Below are positions 1 to 11,134 of a stretch of DNA of 64,000 nt, piece after piece. The translations under genes were made by a program, and so were the position numbers. This DNA comes from an uncultured Clostridia bacterium (GTDB taxonomy: Bacteria > Bacillota > Clostridia > Christensenellales > Aristaeellaceae). Within the stretch, counting starts at the first letter, position 1. Every line of letters starts with the position of its first letter. Location: the NCBI GenBank assembly GCA_946414315.1, contig CAMKNZ010000001.1, positions 124,001 to 188,000 on the forward strand. Reading direction: 5' to 3'. Below the pieces are notes generated by a model that was given only the letters and a program-made list of their open reading frames with translations, was not told where the DNA came from and searched no databases.

Positions 1-261
1 GCTGCCGGTAAAGGACAGCGAATTGGAAATGCTGCCTGTTGTCGCCGTATAGGGATCATAAGTGATTTTGTATTCCGCCTTCAGCTTGCTGTAGATTGAC
101 CAGACAGCCACGCCGACCACCAGAAGGATCACCAGCATCCAGATCAGCCGTTTTACGATCCTGCGTTTCCGGCCTTTCTTTTTCTTCTTTCCTTCCGTTT
201 TTTCAGCCGTCACGGCTATTTCTTCCGTTTCGGCTGTTTTCTTTTCCAGCTTTTCCGCCAT
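1..261 (-). CDS. HlyD/RND-type membrane fusion protein, N-terminal part (runs off window)
   Basis: Not in the ORF track because its end lies outside the window; read from the reverse complement, the frame is open from an ATG at 261 to base 1 (87 codons). The protein starts with a Lys/Glu-rich cytoplasmic tail containing KKKKKGRKRR, then one hydrophobic helix (about residues 46-60, WMLVILLVVGVAVW), then an extracytoplasmic stretch with YDPYTATTGSISNSLSFTGS. A single N-terminal anchor followed by a G-x-I-x-x-S-L-x-x-x-G strand is the usual opening of periplasmic adaptor / membrane fusion subunits of ABC (MacA-like) exporters; this is family knowledge and inference, since only the N-terminus is present. 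It lies downstream of the gyrA terminator in the same direction, so it probably has its own promoter. Partner ATPase and permease would lie outside the window. Confidence 0.6.
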   Translation of the reverse strand, partial: MAEKLEKKTAETEEIAVTAEKTEGKKKKKGRKRRIVKRLIWMLVILLVVGVAVWSIYSKLKAEYKITYDPYTATTGSISNSLSFTGS

Positions 262-344
262 CTTTCAGTCATCCTTTCCTTGTGTACCTCTTTGACGGTA
301 TCCATGATACAAAGCCAACTTAAAACGAAACTTAAAAAAACTGC

Positions 345-376
345 AAAAAATCCCGGTTTCCTCATGGAAACCGGGA
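345..376 (-). terminator. Rho-independent terminator of gyrBA
   Basis: A perfect 11-bp stem, TCCCGGTTTCC/GGAAACCGGGA, with a 4-nt loop is followed on the minus strand by TTTTTT. It lies about 20 bases after the gyrA stop codon. Confidence 0.93.
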
Positions 377-395
377 AATGGATGATTCTTTCCTG

Positions 396-2945
396 TTACG
401 GGATTTCTTCAGGTGCGGGGCTTTCCGTCTCCGGCGCGGATGCGCTTTCGACAGCTTCTGCGGCCGTTTCCGGTGCTTCCGCGGTCTCGGACGGCTGGAT
501 GTCTTCCGGAACTTCTTCCTCTTCTTTTTCCGCCCTGCAGACGCCGACGACGGTGCTTCCCTCCGCCAGCCGCATAATCCGGACGCCCTGGGTTGCGCGG
601 CCGCACAGGCGGACGTCCGCAGCCCTGGCCCGGATAATCGTGCCGTCATCGGTGATCAGCAGGATATCCTCGTCTTCATGCACAAACATCAGCGCAGCAA
701 GATCGCCGGTCTTTTCCGTCAGCTGCATGGCCTTGATCCCCATGCCGCCGCGGCCCTGTTCACGGTATTCGTCCGGATCGGTCCGCTTGCCGTAGCCGCC
801 GGTAGTGATCGCCAGCACGGTCGTCTCCGGTTCCACTGCGGCGATGTCGATCACTTCGTCGCCTTCCGCAATCCGCATGGAGCGGACGCCGATGGAGTTA
901 CGGCCCACGTTGCGGACGTGCCGCTCGTTGAAGCGGATGCACTTGCCCTTCCGTGTGGAAACGAGCATTTCGTCGTCTCCGTTGCTCAGCCGTACGCCGA
1001 TCAGTTCGTCTTCCTCCTTCAGGGCAATGGCGATCAGGCCGTTCTTGCGCAGGTTGCGGAACTCTTCCAGTGCTGTCTTCTTGATCATACCCCTGCGGGT
1101 CGCCATAACCAGGTTGTGTTCCTGCTCCGTTTCCTTCGGCATGGGCAGCATCGTGGAGACCTTTTCCCCGCCGGCAATGTGCAGCAGGTTGATGATCGCC
1201 GTACCGCGGGCCTGGCGCCCGGCCTCGGGGATCTGGTAGCATTTCAGACTGTAGACCCGGCCGAGATTTGTGAAGAACATGATCTCCTGATGGGTGCTGA
1301 CCACGAACATCTGGGTCGTGTAGTCGGTATCCTTCACATTCATGCCGCTCACGCCGCGGCCGCCGCGGTGCTGCGCCCGGTAGACGGAGGAAGCGACCCG
1401 CTTCACATAGCCGTCGTGCGTCAGCGTAACCACCATGTTCTCTTCCTGGATCAGATCCTCGATATCGATATCGTCTTCCGCGATGGTCAGTTCACTGCGC
1501 CGTTCGTCTCCGAACTTGTCCCGGATCTCGCTGATCTCGGTTTTGATGACTTCCATCAGAAGATGCTCGTCCCCGAGGATCGCGGTCAGCCGTGCAATGG
1601 TTTTCTCCAGCTCCTGGTATTCCTCCTGGAGTTTCTCGCGTTCCAGGCCGGTCAGGCGGGCAAGACGCATGTCCAGGATTGCCTGGGCTTGTTTGTCGGA
1701 AAACTCAAAGCGGAGCATCAGGGCTTCCTTGGCGGTGTTGGTATCCTTGCTGGCCCGGATGATGGCGACGATCTCGTCGATATGATCCAGCGCTTTCAGC
1801 AGGCCTTCGACGATATGTGCCCTGGCCTGCGCCTTGTTCAGCTCAAACCGGGTCCGGCGGGTAACGACATCCTTCTGGTGCTCCAGATAGAAGTAGATCA
1901 TTTCCCGCAGGTTCAGCACCTGCGGCTTTCCGTCTACCAGCGCCAGCATATTCGCGCCGAAGTTTTCCTGCATGGGGGTATGCTTGTAGAGCATGTTCAG
2001 CACAACCTGCGGCTGGACGTCACGCTTCAGTTCGATCACGATGCGCATGCCCTGGCGGTCATTGGATTCGTCCCGGATGTCGCTGATGCCTTCGATCTTC
2101 TTCTCATGTACCAGATCGGCGATCTTCTTGACCAGAACGGATTTATTGACCTGATAGGGAATCTCCGTCACAATGATACGGCTGCGGTTGGAGCCCATCT
2201 CCTCAACGTTGGTCTTGGCCCGGACCGTGATCCGGCCGTGGCCGGTATGATAGGCGGCCCGGATGCCGCTGCGTCCCATGATAAGGCCGCCGGTAGGGAA
2301 ATCAGGCCCCTTGATGTGCTGCATCAGGTCGTCAACCGTGCATTCCGGATTGTCGATCATGCAGATGACGCCGTTGATAACCTCCGTCAGGTTATGCGGC
2401 GGGATGTTCGTCGCCATACCGACGGCGATACCGCTGGAGCCGTTCACCAGCAGGTTCGGGAACCGTGCCGGCAGCACGGAGGGCTGCTGCATGGTCTCGT
2501 CGAAGTTGGGGTAAAAATCCACCGTGTCCTTGTCGATGCCGTCCAGCAGATGCATTGTCAGCTTCTGCAGGCGGGCTTCCGTATAACGCATGGCGGCGGC
2601 GCCGTCACCGTCCACGGAACCGAAGTTGCCTTGTCCTTCAATCAGCGGATAACGGATGTTGAAGGGCTGCGCCAGGCGGACCATGGCGTCGTACACGGAA
2701 GAGTCTCCGTGGGGATGGAATTTACCGAGAACGTCGCCGACCACACGGGCGCTTTTGCGCGTCGGCTTGTCCGGCGTCATGCCCAGTTCTTCGGACATAT
2801 CATAAAGAATCCGTCGGTGGACCGGCTTCAGACCGTCCCGTACGTCCGGCAGGGCCCGGTCCACAATCACCGCCATGGCATAGGCGATGAAGCTTTTTTT
2901 CATTTCCTGTTCCAGATTGACTGGGATCAGCTTATCCTGAATCAT
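396..2945 (-). CDS. gyrA: DNA gyrase subunit A
   Basis: Breakage-reunion subunit of DNA gyrase (A2B2), which introduces negative supercoils using ATP. The N-terminal winged-helix/tower core starts with the conserved [30 protein letters not shown]. The quinolone region reads [18 protein letters not shown], with Ser and Asp at the usual resistance positions, so it looks wild type. The DNA-wrapping beta-pinwheel contains a GyrA box, QHRGGRG, which distinguishes gyrase from topoisomerase IV ParC. At 849 residues it has typical length plus an acidic Glu/Pro/Ala-rich tail of about 45 residues ([13 protein letters not shown] onward). Start ATG 2945 is preceded by GAGGAA. It follows gyrB by 15 bases in the same operon and ends at a strong terminator. 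Confidence 0.98.
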   Translation of the reverse strand: MIQDKLIPVNLEQEMKKSFIAYAMAVIVDRALPDVRDGLKPVHRRILYDMSEELGMTPDKPTRKSARVVGDVLGKFHPHGDSSVYDAMVRLAQPFNIRYPLIEGQGNFGSVDGDGAAAMRYTEARLQKLTMHLLDGIDKDTVDFYPNFDETMQQPSVLPARFPNLLVNGSSGIAVGMATNIPPHNLTEVINGVICMIDNPECTVDDLMQHIKGPDFPTGGLIMGRSGIRAAYHTGHGRITVRAKTNVEEMGSNRSRIIVTEIPYQVNKSVLVKKIADLVHEKKIEGISDIRDESNDRQGMRIVIELKRDVQPQVVLNMLYKHTPMQENFGANMLALVDGKPQVLNLREMIYFYLEHQKDVVTRRTRFELNKAQARAHIVEGLLKALDHIDEIVAIIRASKDTNTAKEALMLRFEFSDKQAQAILDMRLARLTGLEREKLQEEYQELEKTIARLTAILGDEHLLMEVIKTEISEIRDKFGDERRSELTIAEDDIDIEDLIQEENMVVTLTHDGYVKRVASSVYRAQHRGGRGVSGMNVKDTDYTTQMFVVSTHQEIMFFTNLGRVYSLKCYQIPEAGRQARGTAIINLLHIAGGEKVSTMLPMPKETEQEHNLVMATRRGMIKKTALEEFRNLRKNGLIAIALKEEDELIGVRLSNGDDEMLVSTRKGKCIRFNERHVRNVGRNSIGVRSMRIAEGDEVIDIAAVEPETTVLAITTGGYGKRTDPDEYREQGRGGMGIKAMQLTEKTGDLAALMFVHEDEDILLITDDGTIIRARAADVRLCGRATQGVRIMRLAEGSTVVGVCRAEKEEEEVPEDIQPSETAEAPETAAEAVESASAPETESPAPEEIP

Positions 2946-2960
2946 CTTCTCAATTCCTCA

Positions 2961-5045
<2,085 letters not shown>

Positions 5046-5047
5046 TT

Positions 5048-5076
5048 ATTATATCACTTTTTTGCCCAAAAATAAA
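5048..5076 (-). promoter_or_regulatory. Putative gyrB promoter
   Basis: On the minus strand a perfect TATAAT is preceded at 17 bases by a weak -35 (TTTATT) within an A/T-rich tract. It would give a 5' leader of roughly 110 bases before the gyrB ATG. The region 5077-5164 upstream holds an AT-repeat (TATATATATA) and nothing else recognisable. Confidence 0.55.
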
Positions 5077-5164
5077 GCTTTTTTGCGATTTTTTCTTTCC
5101 TATATATATAGACGGGATTATTTGTCCGCACAAACCCGCAAGCCCTTTTCATTGTCCGTAAGAT

Positions 5165-5194
5165 ACACAAAAACCGGAGCATGACACCCCGGTT
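5165..5194 (-). terminator. Terminator after the GGDEF gene
   Basis: On the minus strand AACCGGGG-TGTCATG-CTCCGGTT is followed by TTTTTGTGT. It lies about 25 bases after the stop of the GGDEF gene and separates it from gyrB. Confidence 0.8.
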
Positions 5195-5217
5195 CTCCCG
5201 CATTGAAAAGCTATTTC

Positions 5218-6276
5218 CTATTCCAGTTTTTCTCCGTCAATCCGGATACTTGCTGCAATCATTTTCGACAGGAAATAAAGGATCGCGCATTCGGCTTCCT
5301 GCCAGATCCGGCGGTTTCGCTTCTCTGCGCAGATCAGATACCCGTTTGTTTCCATCCCGTAACCGATCCGCAACACGCAGAGTGTTTCCATTTCAAACCT
5401 GTTTAGTGTTGTATGGAACCCGGGACTTCTCCTTCTCACTTCCTCCATATCATTTCCGGCAAACAGATCGTCATTCTGAAGCAGCAGGTCCAGTCCTGTC
5501 ACCGGTTCATTCATCTCCGGATTTCTGATCGCTCTCATAACGCCTTCCGATCCCACATAATACAGATCGGAGATCTGAAGCTCTTCCATCAGCAACGGCA
5601 TGACGTTCCGGAGTTTATTGATCAATCCCGGCGCAAACTCAAACTGGCGAATCATCCCGCTGAAAGCGGTATACAATCCGTGTTTTGCGATCTGCCGGAT
5701 CTCGATATCCCGGTGTTTCTCTTCCACATAGATGATGTGGCAGTTCCGGCCTTTGGACTTTCCGCGGTACAGCGTTTTGTCGATCAGTTCAAAAAGGCGG
5801 GTATAGTTCTGCGCGTCTTTCGGGTAGCTCGCGCACCCTACCGTTCCGGTAACAAACGGGCTGCAGTCCTCCAGACGGATATTCCTGCGCAGGACCTTTC
5901 CTTGATACATTTCCGAAAAAAACGCTTTATTCGCGTCATAGGTTATATCCCGGAGATTGACGATCAGGAACTCATCCCCTCCGAACCGGCCGACCAGGCC
6001 GTTCCCGTCCAGCATCGCCGTCAGGTCCTCCGCTACACGCACCAGAATCTGATCCCCGGCAAAATGACCGTAGGTATCGTTGATAAACTTGAAATTATCC
6101 AGGTCCAGCATGGCAAAGGAAAACGGGATCTCATGTTCGATCAGCCACTGGGCAAACCAAAGAATATGCCCGCGGGATACGACGCCGGTCAGATAATCCG
6201 TCAGCGCTTCCGGAGCGGTATCCTTGATCCTCTCCGCGAAATACGGATACTTTGTCAGTTGTTCCACTGTATACAT
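5218..6276 (-). CDS. Diguanylate cyclase (GGDEF) with C-terminal GAF-like region
   Basis: Predicted to make cyclic di-GMP from two GTP. The GGDEF domain occupies about residues 25-190: YLTGVVSR matches the conserved DxLTGLxNR entry, FAMLDLDNFKFINDTYGH carries the metal-binding Asp, and the active loop is intact (RFGGDEF, residues 97-103). The RxxD inhibitory site expected five residues before the loop is absent (LDGN instead), so feedback inhibition is probably missing. The C-terminal 150 residues look like a degenerate GAF sensor domain (DLYYVGSEGVMRAIRN ... MIAASIRI). There is no membrane segment, so it should be soluble. It lies 31 bases downstream of the pectinesterase gene in the same direction and may be co-transcribed. 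AAGGGGAAGAAC precedes the ATG. Confidence 0.88.
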   Translation of the reverse strand: MYTVEQLTKYPYFAERIKDTAPEALTDYLTGVVSRGHILWFAQWLIEHEIPFSFAMLDLDNFKFINDTYGHFAGDQILVRVAEDLTAMLDGNGLVGRFGGDEFLIVNLRDITYDANKAFFSEMYQGKVLRRNIRLEDCSPFVTGTVGCASYPKDAQNYTRLFELIDKTLYRGKSKGRNCHIIYVEEKHRDIEIRQIAKHGLYTAFSGMIRQFEFAPGLINKLRNVMPLLMEELQISDLYYVGSEGVMRAIRNPEMNEPVTGLDLLLQNDDLFAGNDMEEVRRRSPGFHTTLNRFEMETLCVLRIGYGMETNGYLICAEKRNRRIWQEAECAILYFLSKMIAASIRIDGEKLE

Positions 6277-6307
6277 GTTCTTCCCCTTCCGTGTCGCAAT
6301 CCCGTTT

Positions 6308-7288
6308 TCATGCCATCGCCTGATCCGGGCGCCAGCCGTCGTCTCTGCCCAGTACCCTGACCAGGGTAATCTCTTCTGCTTCCTTGTCCGTCAGCCGTTT
6401 CTGTTCCGGATGCCGCGTTTGCTGATTCGCCCGCGCCCCTGCGGTTCGCCATTCTCCGCAGCGTTTGGTCACAATCCGTTCTTCGTCCCAGTCGGCAAAC
6501 CCTTCCGGAGCCACATGATCATCCATTTCGCATTCAAGGAAAAGTGTGCAGGAATGCTTCCGCCACGGACGTCCAAGGAATCCTGCTCCCGGTTTGCATT
6601 CCCCCGTCAGGCGGCATCGGTGGAACACAAAACCGAAAGGCTGGTTTTCATTCGTGTTCGTCGCTGTATACCATCCTCCGCGTTCATTCATGAACAGCGT
6701 ACAGTTCTCAAACCAGCACCGGTACGGGCCGAAAATAAAATCAACATCTCCGCGAATCAGGCAGTTTTCGAAATACTGCCGGCTGCCGGTCAGCGGTCCG
6801 TCTTCAACCCGTGCCGCCTGCTCCGCACAGCCGGTCCGGCTGCCGATATCCGCTTTCACATTGGGCAGCCGGATCGGTCCGCAGAACAGCGTATCCTGAT
6901 GAGCAATCAGTCTGCAGTTCCGCCATATACCCCGGTCTCCAGCCGCGTAAACCGCTACGGCCTGTCCGACCTCCCGGCCGTCTCCGGCGTCATTCACAAC
7001 AGTCAGGTTTTCGACGGTAATGTCTTTGCCGGTAGTCATCACCGTAGCGGAAAGAAAGGTGCCCTTCTCCGTTCCGTCTTCATAACGGTCCTTCGCGCAG
7101 CCGTTCCAGGCGATTACTGTCCGATCCCGGTCTTCTCCCTTCAGGAAAACATGATCTCTATGAACCACAATCTTTTCCCGGTATTCCCCGGCACGGATCA
7201 GAACCTGTCCGCCTGTTTCCGGAAGCGCGTCGACAGCGGCCTGAACACCGGTATAATCGCCGCTTCCGTCTTTTGCCACAATCACCAT
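6308..7288 (-). CDS. Pectinesterase (CE8), cytoplasmic
   Basis: Removes methyl groups from galacturonate residues of pectin. The right-handed beta-helix family signature is complete: VGQAVAVY (Gln109), the catalytic AHQDTLF (Asp132), RGDVDFIFG with the second catalytic Asp (183), and the substrate-binding GFLGRPWR (Arg240). At 326 residues it is a catalytic domain only. It starts MVIVAKDGSGDYTGVQAAVD with no signal peptide, unlike most plant-cell-wall pectinesterases, so it should act on imported methylated oligogalacturonides. It diverges from the AraC regulator gene across a 213-base promoter region and is followed by the GGDEF gene. The C-terminal 60 residues are polar and poorly conserved. 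Confidence 0.93.
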   Translation of the reverse strand: MVIVAKDGSGDYTGVQAAVDALPETGGQVLIRAGEYREKIVVHRDHVFLKGEDRDRTVIAWNGCAKDRYEDGTEKGTFLSATVMTTGKDITVENLTVVNDAGDGREVGQAVAVYAAGDRGIWRNCRLIAHQDTLFCGPIRLPNVKADIGSRTGCAEQAARVEDGPLTGSRQYFENCLIRGDVDFIFGPYRCWFENCTLFMNERGGWYTATNTNENQPFGFVFHRCRLTGECKPGAGFLGRPWRKHSCTLFLECEMDDHVAPEGFADWDEERIVTKRCGEWRTAGARANQQTRHPEQKRLTDKEAEEITLVRVLGRDDGWRPDQAMA

Positions 7289-7336
7289 ATAATCCTAATC
7301 CCGCTTTTCTGTATTGTCCCGGTTCAGTTACGGTAT

Positions 7337-7366
7337 ATTGTAACAAACCGCAGCTTACTCCGTCAA
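7337..7366 (-). promoter_or_regulatory. Pectinesterase promoter with inverted repeat
   Basis: Minus strand TTGACG - 18 bases - TACAAT, about 50 bases before the pectinesterase ATG. An inverted repeat GTTAC-GGTATATT-GTAAC (7327-7344) overlaps the -10 element and could be an operator; the binding protein is unknown, with the adjacent AraC regulator the simplest guess. Confidence 0.65.
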
Positions 7367-7403
7367 TTATTTGTCCGTGTAATATAATACCAATCCGTTT
7401 TAC

Positions 7404-7432
7404 TTGTCTTCTGCCGGGTCCCATGATACAAT
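7404..7432 (+). promoter_or_regulatory. Promoter of the AraC/GH4/GH43 operon
   Basis: TTGTCT - 17 bases - TACAAT, 70 bases before the regulator start codon. Immediately upstream (7392-7402) is AATCCGTTTTA, which resembles the core of the 18-nt motif shared by other promoters of the pectin region. Confidence 0.65.
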
Positions 7433-7501
7433 CTCAATATAAGTTTTCTCTGTTTCCCATAATTCGACAATCCCTGACAGAACCAATACCGGGAGGGTTA
7501 T

Positions 7502-8296
7502 ATGAACGATATTACCTATGTCGGCAAGCACACGGTTATTTACACCGTTTCCCGGCATGCCCATGAAAGCTGGGAATTTGTATACTGCACTTATGGGTCC
7601 GGCACCTTCCTTTTCGACGATTGCAGTCTGGATTACCGGGAGGGTGATATTGTTATCATCCCGCCCATGACACCCCATTCCAACGCCAGTGCGGACGGTT
7701 TTCAGAATATCCATATCAACATGGTCTCGCCGGCCCTGTCCTTTGTTTCGCCACTGGTCATCTCGGATGACTCCAATCATTTCCTGCTGGATGCATTCAA
7801 TGCGGTATTCTTCCATTTTTACTCTGACCGGAAAGAAACCGCTCCTCTTCTGTCTGTTTACGGCGATCTGATCAGCTGTTATCTGGTCGCGTACCGTACC
7901 GGCACAACCCTCACTCCGATTGTCGCCCAGATCGAGAACAACATCATTTCAAACTATGCTGACTGCACCTATGAGCTGGATGCCTACCTGCATTCCCTGC
8001 CCTTCAGCTATGATTATCTGAGAAAGCTCTTCCAGAAGGAACTGGGTGTGACCCCTCACCGCTACCTGACGGACAAAAGGCTGAAAATGGCGGCGGAGCT
8101 GCTCATCAGCGATGCCAATGCCGGCGCCCGGACCATCGCGGACATCGCCCCGCTGTGCGGATTCCACGATCCGTTGTATTTTTCCAAAATGTTCAAGAAA
8201 AAATACGGAACAGCTCCCCGGTATTATCTGGAATCCCGGCTCAGCAGCACTGTGCCCGAACAGGACAGCGAGCGGATGAAAGTCCGCCTGGATTGA
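7502..8296 (+). CDS. AraC family transcriptional regulator
   Basis: 264-residue two-domain regulator. The N-terminal half is a cupin-like sensor (HAHESWEFVYCTYGSGTFLF, then REGDIVIIPPMTPHSN), typical of sugar- or uronate-responsive AraC proteins. The C-terminal 100 residues hold the two helix-turn-helix motifs: LPFSYDYLRKLFQKELGVTPHRYL and ADIAPLCGFHDPLYFSKMFKKKYGTAP. It is the first gene of the plus-strand pectin operon and is divergent from the pectinesterase gene, so it very probably controls both; the ligand (perhaps a galacturonate oligomer or KDG) is inference. ATG 7502 has GGGAGGG at a suitable distance. It is the only transcription factor recognised in the pectin region. Confidence 0.92.
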   Translation: MNDITYVGKHTVIYTVSRHAHESWEFVYCTYGSGTFLFDDCSLDYREGDIVIIPPMTPHSNASADGFQNIHINMVSPALSFVSPLVISDDSNHFLLDAFNAVFFHFYSDRKETAPLLSVYGDLISCYLVAYRTGTTLTPIVAQIENNIISNYADCTYELDAYLHSLPFSYDYLRKLFQKELGVTPHRYLTDKRLKMAAELLISDANAGARTIADIAPLCGFHDPLYFSKMFKKKYGTAPRYYLESRLSSTVPEQDSERMKVRLD

Positions 8297-8359
8297 TTCT
8301 CCTGTTTATCTGTTTCCCGACTCTCCCGGAACCTTTTGTCTGATCGGAGGAATCATCTG

Positions 8360-9739
8360 ATGCATAACCCGAAGGAACTGACGATCGCCTATATCGGCGG
8401 CGGCTCCAGGGGCTGGGCCTGGGGGTTCATGACAGACCTGGCCATGGACCCGGATCTGTGCGGCTGTATCCGCCTGTATGATATCGACATTGAAGCAGCG
8501 GAAAGAAACAGGATCATCGGCGAAAAGATCAGTGCCCATCCCGATGCAGTCTCCCGCTGGCACTATGAAGTCAGCCGGACGCTGGAGGAAGCGCTTTCCG
8601 GAGCGGATTTTGCTGTCATTTCCATCCTTCCCGCCACCTTCCGGGAAATGGCCTCCGACGTTCATCTGCCGGAACGTGCAGGCATCTGGCAGCCTGTCGG
8701 CGATACCGTCGGCGCAGGCGGGTTCATGCGCGCCATGCGCACCGTTCCCATGTTCGTAACCATTGCAGAAGCGATCCGTGACTATGCCCCGGACGCCTGG
8801 GTGATCAATTATACCAATCCCATGTCCCTGTGTGTCCGGACGCTTTACAAAGTCTTTCCGGGCATCAAGGCATTCGGCTGCTGTCATGAAGTGTTCGGGA
8901 CCCAGAACCTCCTGTGCAGCATGCTGGAAACCGAAGAAGGCCTTCCCGGCATCCGTCGTCAGGATCTGAGAACCACCGTCACCGGGATCAATCACTTTAC
9001 GTGGATCACACAGGCGTCCTGCGGCAGCACGGATCTGTTCCCGCTTTACGCCCGTTTTGCGGAGAAATATGCGGAAAGCGGCTATGAAGCTTCACCGGAC
9101 CAGAACTGGATGAATTCCCATTTCAACTGTGCGCATCGTGTGAAATTCGACCTTTTTCTCCGCTACGGCGCAATTGCCGCCGCGGGTGACCGGCATCTGG
9201 CGGAATTCGTTGCACCCTGGTATACGAAAGACCCGGAAACTGTCCGTTCCTGGAAATTCAGCCTGACGCCTGTTTCCTGGCGGGAACAGGATCTGAAAGA
9301 ACGGCTCGCCCGCTCGGACCGGTTGATCTCCGGGGAAGAAAAACCCACCCTGAAGCCTTCCGGTGAGGAAGGGCATCTGCTGATCAAAGCACTGCTGGGG
9401 CTGGGCGACCTGATCTCCAACGTTAATGTGCCCAATCTGGGCCAGGTCCCCGACCTGCCCGCTGATGCAATCGTGGAAACCAACGCCTTCTTCAGCCGTA
9501 ACCGGATCGATCCGCTCTTTGCCGGAGAAACACCCCGCAGCATCCTTCCGCTGATCACCCGACATGTGCTGAATCAGGAAAACACGCTTACCGCAGCCCT
9601 GAACTGCGACAGGCATCTGGGATTCACCACCTTTATGAACGACCCCCAGCTTGCAGCAATTTCTCCGGAAGAGGGTGAAAAGCTGTTTTTTGACATGCTT
9701 GAAAACCAGCGCGCATATCTGCCTGCTGCCTGGTTCTAA
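8360..9739 (+). CDS. lplD: GH4 alpha-galacturonidase
   Basis: NAD- and Mn-dependent family 4 glycosidase. The N-terminal Rossmann fold starts AYIGGGSRGWAWG; the conserved NYTNPMSL follows; the metal/active-site motif reads CHEV (residues 175-178), the signature described for alpha-galacturonidases of GH4, as opposed to CHSV of alpha-galactosidases. GINHFTW is also present. It would release galacturonate from the non-reducing end of short oligogalacturonides in the cytoplasm; no signal peptide. The ORF track starts at 8336, but ATG 8360 (MHNPKELTIAY) has GGAGG nine bases upstream. Second gene of the operon, 64 bases after the regulator. The galacturonidase assignment rests on the motif plus context. 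Confidence 0.87.
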   Translation: MHNPKELTIAYIGGGSRGWAWGFMTDLAMDPDLCGCIRLYDIDIEAAERNRIIGEKISAHPDAVSRWHYEVSRTLEEALSGADFAVISILPATFREMASDVHLPERAGIWQPVGDTVGAGGFMRAMRTVPMFVTIAEAIRDYAPDAWVINYTNPMSLCVRTLYKVFPGIKAFGCCHEVFGTQNLLCSMLETEEGLPGIRRQDLRTTVTGINHFTWITQASCGSTDLFPLYARFAEKYAESGYEASPDQNWMNSHFNCAHRVKFDLFLRYGAIAAAGDRHLAEFVAPWYTKDPETVRSWKFSLTPVSWREQDLKERLARSDRLISGEEKPTLKPSGEEGHLLIKALLGLGDLISNVNVPNLGQVPDLPADAIVETNAFFSRNRIDPLFAGETPRSILPLITRHVLNQENTLTAALNCDRHLGFTTFMNDPQLAAISPEEGEKLFFDMLENQRAYLPAAWF

Positions 9740-9754
9740 GCAGAAGGAGTCTTT

Positions 9755-11134
9755 ATGAATCGATCCGGTCTTTCCGAATGCGTTCTTCGTTTTACGCAAC
9801 GTCTTCAGAAAGAAGATGTCAATATGCATGGCTTCCTTCTTTCTGTCCGCGGCAAGAAAATCGCCGAGGCTTACTATGCTCCTTTCCGTGAAGGACAGCC
9901 CCATCGTCTCTATTCAGTCAGCAAGACCTTCACCGGGATCGCCGTCGGTATGCTGGCGGATAGCGGGAGTCTTACCCTGGATCAGCATATCACTGACTTT
10001 TTCCAGGACTGGCTGCCGGATAATCCTTCCCCGTATTTACTTCATCTGACAATCAGCGATATGCTCCGCATGTCTACCTGTTATCGACGGACAGCCTATC
10101 GTGAAGGGATTGATTCAGACTGGGCACGTTCGTTTTTTACCGGTTCTCCGGATCATGAGCCCGGCATGGTGTTCGCTTATGATACCGGTTGTTCACAGGT
10201 TCTGGCAGCTCTGGTCAGGCGAATCAGCGGTATGGAAGTGATGGATTATCTGGAAGAACACCTGTTTCACCCTTTATCTTGTCAGGATCAGCGGTACTGG
10301 CTCCGGGATCCCTCCGGATGCTGTCAGGGAGGAACCGGCTTATGTATGAGTCTGCGGGATTTGCACCGAATTGCAGAATGCCTGCTTCGCGGCGGTGATG
10401 GGATCATTCCCCGCTGGTATGCTGAAAACATGGGAAAGAAGCACATCGATACTTCTCTGCAGGACAAGGAAGAAGAACGATACGGTTATGGCTGGCAATG
10501 CTGGCGCACCCGGGCCGGTTGGTCTCTCTATGGAATGGGCGGTCAATTATCTATTCTCTGTCCCGATAAGCAAACTGTCTTGTCCACAATCGCCGATACA
10601 AGGTTGGATCCATTTGGAGTACAACGAATCTATAACGCTTTTTTCGATGAAATCTGGCCCTTCCTGCCAGGAGACGGCGGGATTCCGGAAGGCACTCCTG
10701 ATCAGCCGCTCATCCTGAGCCTGTCCGTGCCCGGCCTAAAAGACTGCCCCGCAGCCGGATTCCTCGGAAAAGGCTGCTATGTCTTTCCCGGCAGTAACTC
10801 TCTCGGCCTGAAAGCGCTCACATTGTCCGATACAGAACTGAAGATGTCCAGGACCACATGCTCTGTTTCACTTCCCTATGCCCGGGGAAAAACTCTTGAG
10901 ATCCCCTGGCCCGGCTATTCGGATATCCCCGCGCTGGTCTCCGCAGGCTGGATCGAAGACAGGGTTTTGCGTCTGCGCTGCCATGCGGTCGGGAATGCTC
11001 CCTGTGGGTTTGATATGCTTATCAGCCTGTCGAAAGACCGTATTACAGTTCAGAGCAGGTGTTCGTCCGATCCCCTGACAATCGGCTATGACGGAATCGC
11101 CTCCGGCTTCCTGCAGAAAGGAGACTGCCAGTGA
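9755..11134 (+). CDS. Serine hydrolase, beta-lactamase class C / esterase fold
   Basis: The N-terminal 300 residues form a beta-lactamase-type serine hydrolase: the SxxK motif is SVSK (Ser54, Lys57), the tyrosine motif region is FAYDTGCSQ, and the third box is YGMGGQ in place of the usual HTG/KTG. The last 150 residues form a separate beta-rich domain of unknown family. No signal peptide or membrane segment is visible, so it is cytoplasmic, which argues against a role in beta-lactam resistance or peptidoglycan. Between a galacturonidase and two GH43 genes, an esterase acting on acetyl or feruloyl groups of pectic oligosaccharides is a reasonable inference, but unproven. It follows GH4 by 15 bases with GAAGGAG before the ATG, and overlaps the next start codon (GTGA). 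Confidence 0.8.
   Translation: MNRSGLSECVLRFTQRLQKEDVNMHGFLLSVRGKKIAEAYYAPFREGQPHRLYSVSKTFTGIAVGMLADSGSLTLDQHITDFFQDWLPDNPSPYLLHLTISDMLRMSTCYRRTAYREGIDSDWARSFFTGSPDHEPGMVFAYDTGCSQVLAALVRRISGMEVMDYLEEHLFHPLSCQDQRYWLRDPSGCCQGGTGLCMSLRDLHRIAECLLRGGDGIIPRWYAENMGKKHIDTSLQDKEEERYGYGWQCWRTRAGWSLYGMGGQLSILCPDKQTVLSTIADTRLDPFGVQRIYNAFFDEIWPFLPGDGGIPEGTPDQPLILSLSVPGLKDCPAAGFLGKGCYVFPGSNSLGLKALTLSDTELKMSRTTCSVSLPYARGKTLEIPWPGYSDIPALVSAGWIEDRVLRLRCHAVGNAPCGFDMLISLSKDRITVQSRCSSDPLTIGYDGIASGFLQKGDCQ

Noticed and set aside
5101-5110. TATATATATA repeat as a promoter
   Set aside because: No -35 at a proper distance; the TATAAT at 5048-5053 fits gyrB better.
5122-5133. TTGTCCGCACAA upstream of gyrB, similar to TTGTCCGAACAA near the GH28 promoter
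   Set aside because: Short, imperfect and in unrelated gene settings; two copies of a 12-mer with a mismatch are not enough to claim a shared site.
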